Made by a program: the position numbers and the translations under genes. Shown here one piece after another: positions 38,701 to 50,700 of a DNA stretch of 64,000 nucleotides. Positions within the stretch are counted from its first letter, which is position 1. Every line of letters starts with the position of its first letter. This stretch comes from Scolanthus callimorphus (lineage: Eukaryota > Cnidaria > Anthozoa > Actiniaria > Edwardsiidae), in NCBI GenBank assembly GCA_033964015.1, contig JAWWUD010000060.1, forward strand, positions 124,001-188,000, written 5' to 3'. The notes beneath the pieces are model-generated. The model saw only the letters and a list, made by a program, of their open reading frames with translations, made no database searches and was not told the DNA's origin.

Positions 38701-41700
38701 ATTCCACTCTATTCGACAATATTACTTTAACGTCGAAATGCAAAAAGCAAATATATTGATCTCAGTTCCTTCATAAGTATCATTGGTTACCACGTAGCTC
38801 TTGCCTGCAACTTCTCTTACTCGGCTTATCCAGCATAATAGGCAGTCAAGCCGACTTGCAGATTCCACGTTCCTTACTGCCCTCCAATTCTATTTCCAAC
38901 TTCCGCTACTGCCCTCCAATTCCATTTGCAACTTCCGCCCCCCTCCCACCCAGCCGACAAATAGCGATTTAGCTCCAATCCGTCTGTCAAAAAAGATGAA
39001 TTTTGAAATGAGTTATGCAATTACAAACGCTCGCTTTAAAAAGCAGAATTACAATATTTTATGATAGTATAGAAATAGTCCAGTCATTTTACGGTTTGAC
39101 CTAAAAGTAATTGCAACAAAAGCTTTTCTTTCATAATCCTGTCCCAAATACCCTTAGAAACACACACTAAAAGTCCCATTTAATCGAAGTAGGGGAACAT
39201 CTCAAAATTCAAGTTTGAAAAGACGCCACAATTTTCTTTTGTTGGCGGCCATCTTGCCCTTTGTTATTAATGAGTTTTGCCGCACTTAAGTTTTTCGAAG
39301 CTTTTGATATTCGCTATACTGTACAGTATTCTCAGCTAAGTGTTTGAATTTTTAATGGTTCAAAATGGACTCATTCGTGTTATATATACTTTGCTAGGTA
39401 TGTTATTTTTGCAAACAACGCTTTGACAAAGAGAAATTTCCAATGTCATAAGTCAAATACTGTGCCTGACTAGGAATCTTGAAACATGTTTCCATACGCA
39501 ACTCAATAATTCTTAGTAATGGATTCGGTTGTCAAACATCAGTAGACTCTATACAAGGGGTCATTTCTATGTAAAGGAAAGCGTTAGAATATTTACCTGT
39601 TTCGCGTTACAGTCTAGAGCTAATTCTATCAGCGTACAGCTGATAGAACTAAGTGCCGTAAAACTCATGAATAACAAAGGGCAAGATGGCCGCTAACAAA
39701 AGAAAATTGTGGCGTCATTTCAAACTTGAATTTTGAGAGGTTCCCCTACTTCGATTAAATGGGACTTTTAGTATGTTGTTTCTAAGGGTATTTGGGATAG
39801 GATTATGAAGGAAAAGCTTTTGTTGCAATTACTTCTAGGTTGACCGCATTTTTGTCATAAAATGACTGGACTAAAAATGTAGCTTTCCTCTGATGCAATT
39901 AAATCTTCACAGAGTTGAAACCTAACATAGTGTTAGGTAATCAAAGCTTATTCCACTGTTACGAGCCTATAAGCGAGCCCAAGGCTACTTTTGGCGAGTA
40001 TTTGAAAAAACGTAATAAAAACGTCGAGCCACCGAGCCCCGAGAGGCTCGGGGCTCGGTGGCTCGCAAAGTAGCAACCCCCATATTAAATGATGCTCCGG
40101 TACAATAAACCTAGTTGGAGTTTATATTTCGTGTTCAGTGCGCATGCGATTTTAGTCCGAATCTTTTGTTTAACTTCTCTTTGTTCTTGTTAAACAAAAG
40201 AAATCAAGAAATTCGGACTAAAATCGCACGCGCACTAAACACGAAATTTAAACTCCAACTAGACTTATTGGTTCCTGCTTTGAAGAAGACACTCAAGGTT
40301 TTCACATTCCTGACTACAGATATTTGTATAACATCACAGGTCTAAATTGTTACGGCAAATAGTCACCCTGGAGGCTAAGAAGAATGAAGACCAACCCGGT
40401 GGGCGCTTTCCTCACCTGGACGACCGGCTGAGATTCTTTCAGGTAATGACAATCAGATCCCCAGGCCCAGGATTGCCTTGCCTTGCCTATTACCTTCCTC
40501 GTGGTTAGGGTTAGGGTTCTAAACAGGGTGGAATTGATATACGATTTTTTTCCTTTTACCTTTACTGAGACAACGAAACTAAACGTGTAAATTTTCTAAG
40601 TGCCGTCCAAAGGCAACGGTGGTTTACGAAAGGAAAAATTGCGTCGGCGATCCTAAGGGCCATACACATGCCTCTCCAAGCGTGCCTGTCGAGTGCTAAT
40701 GTGGAGCACTCGGCGCCCGACAGGCCAGTCCACTCCTTGATGTCGTCAAGCCAGCGTCTCCTCTGCCTTCCTCTCGATCGTGGACCCTCAACTCGTCCTT
40801 CCAATGATGACCGGGGACAGCCCTCGTACCCTTGTAGTGTGGCCAAAGGATGCTAGTTTCCGCTTACCAATTGACTTAAGAAGTGTTCTAGGGGTTCGGA
40901 GTTCCTGGAGGATTGACTCGTTTGTACGATGGTCCATCCAGTTCACTCCAATAATTTTCCTATACCAGAATACATAGTTTTTTTGTTAAAGCTGCGGTCT
41001 ATTGTGCGAGGTTCATGTTTAAACAGCCCTGTTTGCTGTAGCATCTACACATTATTAGGTACGACTAAGTGGTACAGTGTGTTAATCGAACCCTGGACCG
41101 ACTTTTTTGTCGACTTTTTTGTCGACCGACTCTTACCCACACTGGAATTTTTGCATTTTAAGGGTGCATACCCTGGAATTGTGAGCTCCATTTTGACCAA
41201 ACATCCTGAAATTCCGGGGGTCCTCAGCAGTGGAGGCGATTGCCTATTTTTGTGAGAAAGCGAAATCGCGATGTCTCCTAAGTGTAATGTTTTCGAACAA
41301 ATGTTATGTTATGCCCCCCCTCCCCCCCTAAAAATGTATGTAAGTCCTGTATTCCTTTATAGTGAACTGATCTCGTCCTGTGTTTGTATTTGATGTTTAT
41401 AGTACGCATTTGATCACAACAAGGCGAAAAAAGATGGCGTGATACTTCCCGGTCCAGGTACAGACAGTTGTTTGAGAGAATACGAAGTGATCAAAACGTA
41501 AATAGAGCAGATTCTAACTGTGGCCCAGATATCACAGGGAACGTTTGTAGAAACTCGTCCATGGGAAAAGCTGAATTTCTCATAGGAGAAGATGTGAAGT
41601 GTTCTGATTTCCCACGGCTATCCATTTGAATTCTAACACTTCCCATTCATGTGCCTTGGAAACATTTAGCTTTTCCCATGGAAGGGTTTCTGCATAAATC

Positions 41701-44700
41701 CCCTGTGTATAAGCCGAAGAGCCCCAGGAACCGGAACGAGATGTCCAATCTCTGTTTGCGTTTATATAGAATGGGCTACCTTGCTTGTTCGAAATGACAG
41801 GTCATGCGTACTCGCACGTCTGTAGATGTTCACATTTAGAAAAGACACAGTTCCAAATGTGCCAGGCATCTGCGGTAGGTTTGGAAGTTTTAAATGGGGT
41901 TTTCGATACCTTATTTTGTCCCGTAATTGTTTTTTTAACAAATTCTCAAGTCGGGCCGGGAGTTTGATCGACCGAGCCGATCCGGCTCATGTTAACTGAG
42001 CCTAAGAGTCTAACTGAAGCAATTGGCTTTGCTTTAGTAAGAAGTGAAGGAAATGCCAGAGAGTGTTTTGTTATCTGAAGAAAGGGAACCCTGTGTTCTA
42101 CATTGTATGTTCCGGTTCGTATGTTCCTGCTCCTGCTTACTTCCGACTGTATGGACGGTTGTTCATTCTAGGTGTCCACATGGCATATGACGAAGCCTTG
42201 CACGACATCAAAGTATGTAAGTCGTGGTTCGACCAGTACCTCGACCAACAGCGTAAAAGACTTGCTTGCAGGGTAAGACATTGAGTGTTTCCTAAAATTG
42301 TTTTTACATAAAGTTTATTTTCATGAATTTTTCTTCTAGCGGGGAAACGCCTAGACATGTTAGATAGACTGCTTGCAGTCCATTCTTTGGCGCTCTCGCT
42401 CGTGCCTTCTACACTTCAAGCCATCGGCGCTTTTTTTTTTCACGCGCTCGTTTTCGCGGATGTTCGCCAAAGAAGAGACTGCATGCTGTCTAGACATGAT
42501 ATCGTTATTAATACCTATTAATACCTTTGACAATGCAAAAAATCATACAGTATAATTCGACGTTTTAACGGCTATTGTTTTGTTTTCTTTTTCAGGCAAT
42601 TTGCTATTGGGGCTCAGGTATGAAACGCTAAACTTGTGATTGTTACCCGGGCCTCGCCTGATTCCACTTGTCTCGATATTGTTTATTCCGGATATCATAA
42701 AAACCTCATCCAATAATTGCTTGATATAAGGCCCAAATTCCCAACATAAACATATAATTCGCAACACGGTGAGATTTTACCCAAGCATTCAACATAACAT
42801 TTAATTCGATGCAGTGATACACTATTCACGTGAGCCTGTACACAGGATAGTCAGAGAATAAAAAAGGGTTTGGAAACTTATTAAACCAATTCTTTCTTCT
42901 CCAGCGAAAAACCGGTTCCAGTTGGAAGTCCCAGAGTCAGCTCTCGCCAAACACACTCCGGACGAATATTCACTGCAGTCCCAGAAGAAGGGATTCCGTC
43001 GATACTGGACTCCCGACATCGAGCGACAACTAGTGACACTTACCGATGCAGAGGATCGCAGAGATGCAGCGCTTAAGGATACGATGAGAAACGTCTTTCA
43101 GACTTTCGATGAAGAGTAAGTGTCGTGTTGTTGTTGTGTGACCGCATAGGCGTTACTAACAGAGAGGATAAAACAGAAAAAAATAGTACGTCATCAAGCA
43201 CATTAAATATTCCTTTTTTCATTTGAATTCCTTCCTAAAATAGGACACCTTCGGTCCCTTATATACTACTGGGAAAAAAAGGCTATTTGTCCATGCAATT
43301 TGTCCATGCAGTTCCCAATCATTGAAAACTCAAACACACATGGTTAAATGTGAACACTTTCTCTAAACTGAGTTCCATACTGTGATATTTTGCGAATGGT
43401 AAACGTGACTGACATATTCTTCAACAGTTATGACATCTGGGATAAGGCGGTCCAGTGTCTGGCAGTGCTTGACGCCATCCTTAGTCTTACAACTTACAGG
43501 TATGTTACTTGGCTGGGTTGTATTTACCTTGGAATAATATGTTTACCTTGGGTGCTATATTGGTCACTTTGGGGTCGAGTTTTATTTGCCTCGGTAATAC
43601 TATGTTTACCTTGAGTGCTATATCTTGGTCACATTGGGACCGAGTTTTATTTGCCTTGGTAATAATATGTTAACCTTGGGTGCTATATATTGGTCACTTT
43701 GGGGCCGAGTTTTATATGCCTCGGTAATACCTTGGGTGCTATATACCGTCAAACACTTAAACAAAAGCGCCACTAATTAGAGGCGCCACATCAAAGTTTT
43801 GATGTCTAAATTAGACAGTTTGGCGTTTCAAACATTGGCGTTTGGCGCATCAAACTTTGACATTTGCCAGGTTAAAAGCTTCAAGTGATTCAAACTTCGG
43901 TTTATAATTACGTCCTAAAGCATTTGTACGAATTATCATGTTTTCCCCGCCGAATCTGGCGCAAATTCTAACGGTTTGGTAAATTTACCGTAATGTTTAC
44001 ATGCCAAAACCCCAAAGTCGGCGTGGCAAACGTAAAAGTTTCACGTGCAAAAACTTTGAGAAACGCCCCTAATTAGTGGCGGTTTTATTTTCAAGTGTAT
44101 TCGCTTAGATGACATCGACGGTATTGGTCACTTTGGAACCGAGTTTTATTTGCCTTGGTAATAATATGTTAACCTTGGGTGCTATATATTTGTCACTTTG
44201 GGACCGAGTTTGATTTGCCTTGGTAATAATATGATAACCTTGGGTACTATATATTGGTCACTTTTGGGTCGAGTTTATTTGCCTCGGTAATAATATGTTA
44301 ACCTTGGGTGCTATATATTTGTCACTTTGGGACCGAGTTTGATTTGCCTTTGTAATAATATGATAACCTTGGGCGTTATATATTGGTCACTTTGGGGTCG
44401 AGTTTATTTGCCTCGGTAATAATATGTTAATCTTGGGTGCTGTATATTGGTCAATTTGGGACCGAGTTTTATTTGCCTCTGTAATAATATGTTTACCTTG
44501 GGTGCTATATATTGGTCACTTTGGGGTCGAGTTTATTTGCCTCGGTAATGATATGTTTACCTTTGGTGCTACATATTGGTCACTTTGGGGCCGAGTTTTA
44601 TTTGCCTCGGTAATAATATGATAACCTTGGGCGCTATATATTGGTCACTTTGGGGTCGAGTTTATTTAACTCGGTAATAATATGTTAACCTTGTGTGCTA

Positions 44701-47700
44701 TATGTTGGTCACTTTGGGCCCTAGTTTTATTTGCCTTGGTGATAATATGCTTACCTTGGAGTTGGATGCAATATAGTTACCTCGGTAACTTACGTCAAGT
44801 CAAGTCAAGTCGCGGGTGCGAGGTATGAAGCATTTGTCGTCTTGCTGACTTTTTTTCTATTATCATTGTACAGTTCACATGGCGAAGGCACAATGTGCAG
44901 GCCGGAAGTTGTTTTACCGGAAGTGACATCAGAGGGTGACAGTAAGGTAGGTTGTCATCTTTGCGATTTAGGCTTATCTCTCTGCTGGTTATGACCTCAG
45001 ATTATTGCGGTCGAAGACCGCATACTAATCTGATCAGGGTCGCATCCCGTGATTCGCGAGTAGTCCCGCGTGGCTTTGTTGGTTGGATGCCAGCTTGATT
45101 CAGAGATTTTGGACTGACTATGTGATTTTGCCTCGTATTCATGTCAAGAGCGGCCGAGGTGGGATGGTAATGAAACTGCCTCGATCTCACGAACGGAGGT
45201 GGAATGGTTATGAAACTAGCCTCGATCTCATACGGAAAGGGAGAGATATGGTAACTAGCGCATGTCACACGAAAAGAAACGACGGCTGCAATATTGCAGG
45301 CTCAACCAACAGTGTTCCATTCCGTTGTAAACACGAACCCCGCCGGGTTTTACAGAGAATTTTGCAGTCGATCGCGACGCAGTAGAAAGAAGAAAGCGAA
45401 CTTCATATCACAGTTTTTATTCGGCAAGATGGCCTTCGGATCTCACTGCTTCAGAATATTACCCGGTTGGGGGCCTTTGGAACTCGCTAACAATTCCCAG
45501 TTATTTGGCTGTTAGCCTTTTTGACTCGCTACAATTAATCCCTGTTCAACTTGAAAAGCTACCTTCCATCATTCAAGGTATTCCAACCATCGATGTTTTT
45601 ATATTGAAATAAAACAGGTCTAGTTGTAATAGCATTTTTCACCAGTTATAGGCTCTGGACTTGCCCGTGAGATCTCTGTACAATTTCGTCTTCAGTCATG
45701 ATACACTCGCTTCGACCGCAATTTAGTGATCTATGATTATTCTAGTTTCTGAATAATAGACCAAATCGACTAACGGTGTTTATATCTTGTTGCCACCCAA
45801 TTCAGATCGTGAGATGATTCCTTTGGGTGGTTACAATTGTCAAATTTCTCTCACTCGACCGAGTGCACTAGTGTATGTGCAGAACTAACAAAAATCCACC
45901 CAAAAGTATCATCACATGATTTGAATTGGGTGGCAACAAGATGTTAACACTGTTAGCAGATTTAGGTGTATTGGTGTTGAGTAATGGTTTGCATATTAGC
46001 TAACATGATTGTTTACATTTTTACGAATTTATATACGTTACAATTAGACACTTTATCGAGGGGGAGGGGGGTACAATGTTTTTACAATACAATGCAAGAA
46101 GGAATTTCTAGTTGTGTATTATTCATCACACTCTGTTTATTGTCAGCATGCACCCCCGTTGTAGAAAAACGCCTTTCTTTGTGTTCAGGCAAATGAGTTA
46201 AAGCGGCAACAATCGAACTCGACTTTACCTGAGACCGAGTTGCTTCTGAATTAAGAAGTTCTGTTTCCCTTTCTCTAGAGTTCGTTATTTGATTTACAAG
46301 CTGATGTGTTTTTTTAATGTTGTAGCCTTTCCTGGAGATCCGAGAAGGCCGCCACCCATGTATCTCCAGAACGTTCACCGGGGATGACTTCATTCCGAAC
46401 GATACTGTCGTGGGCATTTCGAACGTGAGTCGCAAACATGGTTTGTTTTTTTGCTTGAACATGGTAGGTACATGGCAGATTTCGTAACAAAACATATAGT
46501 CGCAAATTGTGAAGTTTGGTCGATAATAGAAAATGTAATCAATAATAGAAATCTGGTCGCCATCTTTTTCTTTCGAATTAAGACGTAATCCATTTAAAAA
46601 TCGAGTAACGATTGAAAAAAATTCATGGAACAAAATAATTTTCATCATAGTGTAGACTTCTGTCTTAGTTCTGTTTGTTATATCTGGTCTAAAAAAATGA
46701 TTTCTTACAACACCAAACATCAAAAATGAATACTGAAATTTGTCCAAATCCATACAATTTATATAGGTTGACAGCACCATGAAAGAAACATCAACAGCAA
46801 ACACCATTCCTTCACAACTTTGAAAAAAAATATTTCTCAGGTTTCCTTGGGAATTTCCTCTTGTGAACATTAAGCCAATGTCATCACGTGCAACGACTGA
46901 TTAGCCAATCAAAATGCTTTGACACAGCACGACACAACGCCGTTATAGCGCGGTCACGGTATGGAACGTGCCATGACGTTTGCACAATCATACGAAATCT
47001 GCTGTATTTTCTTTCCTTGGGAGAAAATATACTTGAATTTTGCCATTGGCTTTAGTATTGATTGTTTCCTCTTCTTCCGGGAAACCTCACCTCCTTCGAG
47101 AGAAGATTCTTGTGAAGAGATAATGCATTGATATTACTGTCTATCTTAGTTGCTGCTGACTATTGAAAGTCGCATAGCTAAAACATGGTAAAAATGATAA
47201 AAAACCCTCTGCGGCGGTATCCATTACTTGTCATAGCCTCGCAATTTCCCAATTTCATTCACACGTTTCATGTCGTTCAAGGACGGCGATGACATGGAAG
47301 GGGAGTCAGCAGAGAATGCCGATAGCACATGCGTACTGGTGACAGGTCCTAATATGGGAGGCAAGTCTACGCTGATGAGACAAGCGGGACTCATCACGGT
47401 CATGGCACAGCTGGTAAGCGGCAGTACGTTTACAAAAAGTGGTTAGGATTGGCGACTAGTTTGAATAATTTGGTAGCCAGTTGATATCAAGCTTAGATAG
47501 ATAGATACATATAGAGGATATTACCTGGCCGCGCGGAGATACCAATTTTATCTTCGAGGGTTAAAAATTTATCTCACAAGTGAGCGCAGTTTATTATATA
47601 AACATCAGTGAAATACGAAATCGACATTTATTAAACTAGTCATAAACTACTAAACTAGTCTAAAAGCTATATGTGTTATCTTCACTGCGAAGAGTGAAGA

Positions 47701-50700
47701 TAAAATTCATATGTCCACAGTGTTAAAGGCCCATAGGCAACGGGAAACCTTTGCGCTTTGTTTTCAATTGGATCTATTGTCATTCAACAGCTGTGATTGG
47801 CTGATGCTGTAGGTCCCGAGGGGTTCCTATTGTTCTTCGCATTTCAAAAGTTCAAACTGAAAATTTGCATAGAGTTTTCAACTGCGTTTTATTCTTGTGA
47901 GCCTGCAATGCGACTTGGGTGCTTATGGGCCTTTAAGATATCAGTCATTTTTTCGCGCGAGAGATACTCGTATTTTACTGATGTTTATGTAATAAAAAAA
48001 TTATTAGCTCAATGCATGGATTCCTGGATAATATCAACAAGAGCGACTATTTATTACTTCATCTCTGTAGGGCTGTTACGTCCCCGCCGAGTCGTGTCGA
48101 CTAACTCCAGTAGATCGAGTATTCACCAGACTTGGGGCACACGATAGGATCCTAGCAGGTAATGCACTCAATAAAAATGCTTTACTTTTATGTATTCTGC
48201 TCGGATTAATATCAGATGATTGTCTAAATTAAATCAGACTTTTTCCTGCACGCGTTCCTATTGGTTAATATATTTGGTCTTTGTTTACTCAACCAATGAG
48301 AATGCGAGGAAAAAAAACGCAAGTCTTCGTTGCCTGATTGGTCAGTTGTTGAAGCCTACGTAGTAAGCTGAAAAGGAAAGGAAAGTTGAAAGGAATAGCA
48401 AGTACGAGGGAAGAGCGGAATAGATTTATACGGTGTGACAGCTGTGAGGTCACCGTATTAGTAGCTTTGAGAACCCCTCTCTCCTCTCGCGCTCGCTTTT
48501 CCTTTCTACTTTACTTTCCCGTTGCGCTTGTGACAACAAGCTACCGTGCGTACATTTTCTCACTTACCTGTTTCTGATCTTAGCATCAGCGATTCTCATT
48601 TTACTTTCCAGGCGAAAGCACATTTTTCGTGGAGTTAAGTGAGACAGCCACCATATTACGTCATTCAACGCGACACTCGCTCGTACTGCTCGATGAACTA
48701 GGTTAGTTACTAAGGACTGTTCCATATTATAACCGTTACCCCCTATTGTCTGGAGCCTGGAAATTCCACAGGGGTCGCTGTGTTTGACCTTGGAATTTCC
48801 ACAGGGTTTGTATATTTTTACCCTGGAATTTCCACAGGGTATTCATTTGCAACTGTGGAATTTCCACAGGCCCACAAGAGAATGAAGAATTTTCACAGGG
48901 GTTGTTACAATTTCCACAGGGGTTGTACAGGAGTCTGCAATTACAGGGGTCTGGAATTTCCACAGGGGTAGAGTCATTTTTGAAAATTTGGATTTCCTCG
49001 ATGGGGGGCGACGGTTTTTTTGGAACAGCCCAGACCACAGGCAATCAGATACTCCAGAAGGATTCCCCTTCATCACTACTTAACACAGAGGAGTACTAAT
49101 GAGCATATGAAATCTGCTACTTTTAGTGGAAGACGCTCGCATCAAATGAAAGTCGATGTTATACGTAGATTTATATTAACCCACTAATAATTTATTCATT
49201 ACTCACTTAGAGCGGTTTTCACATGACTGTCGTGAAAACAATTGCAATTGAGCAATCACTAGCCAATCAGAATCGAGAGAAATCACAACTTGCTCCTAAA
49301 TGGCTTTTCTCTCAGCCAATCACAAGCTGAACCAATTACTAAGTAATTATGCAATTGTATTTACTAAAGAATTTGATTGGCTGAGAAAAAACGAGTAGCC
49401 AATGAGAACGCAAAGCAATCGCAATTACATAACAAGTGTTGACAGTCATGTGAAATCCGCTCTAAAGACCCTGTGTCAAATCGGACACTTTTCGCTACTA
49501 GTATGCTATAATAAACGTATAGCCTACTAGTAGCTCAACCAATCAGAATGCAGCTTTGACAACAACATCAACAACAACAGCATCTTTATTCAGCACTCTT
49601 AAAAGTAAAATACCAAGATTTATAGAAACAGTAGACCACTAGTGGTATTTGACTAATGCTTTGTTGTTGTCTTTAGGTCGTGGTACGGCAACATACGACG
49701 GAACAGCTATCGCATGTGCAGTAGTGAGGGAGCTCTCCGCCAACATCCGCTGTAGGACGCTATTTTCTACCCACTATCACTCCCTGGTGGAAGAATTTGC
49801 AACCGACCCTAACGTTCGTTTGGGGCACATGGTAGGCTACGATTGAAAGTCTGGAATTTTTAGGAAAATCCTGGACAACTCCTAGAAAAATGTTTCAACT
49901 CAAATGTGGTTGAATCAGTTTCGTGAATCTGGTTTTGGACTGCAAATTGTGACATCCTCCATACTTATCATGTTTTTTGGGGGGAGGAACTATTTCTATC
50001 CAACAAAAACTCCTGGAAAAATAATTAAAGACTTCCTGGAAAATCCTTGATTTTTTGTCATTCAGAAAGCGTACGAACACTGTTTTAAGGCGGGGGCTTG
50101 AAACAAGATTCACCATTGGGTGGAGGGGTGAGTCCCTCTGACGTCACTCCCACCATCCCACCACCGCAGCCGTGCTATGTGATTTTATTCCCAAATAAAT
50201 GATTGCCAAGCAATAATAAACCAGGAAATGACTATGTTTTTCCTTGATTTCATTCGCAGGCATGCATGGTCGAGAATGATGACGAAGAAGGTGATCCTAG
50301 CAAAGAGACCATCACATTTTTATACAAGTTTGTCAAGGGAGACTGTCCTAAGAGTTACGGGTTCAATGCCGCACGACTTGCCGGGATACCAGACGAGGTT
50401 TGTCAAACTTGTCCAACGAACGAAAATCAGAAAATCGAAGTAAGCTAGCTTTATGATCTTATGTCTTATTTTTATGTTCCAGATTATTTCTGTAGCAGTG
50501 CGGAAATCTCGGCAGTTCGAGGAGACGCTCGATCAAGTCAAGATCTTTAGGTAACGCGATAACCTGGCTTATATTGACGAGATCGAAATTCGTGTGAATT
50601 TGCAGAATCTGACTCACGCAAGATCCTCCAAAACAGAGCAGCCAAGGTCTTGACATTTTCAACTCTGAAAAGCGGTAGAGTGATCTACTGAATGATTAAC

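Noticed and set aside
40503..40520. GGTTAGGGTTAGGGTT telomere-like run
   Set aside because: Only about two and a half TTAGGG units; too short to claim an interstitial telomere.
46082..46870. 262-codon open frame on the minus strand
   Set aside because: It runs antisense over MSH6 exon 34 and AT-rich intron, has no domain motif, and part of it is simply the complement of the exon.
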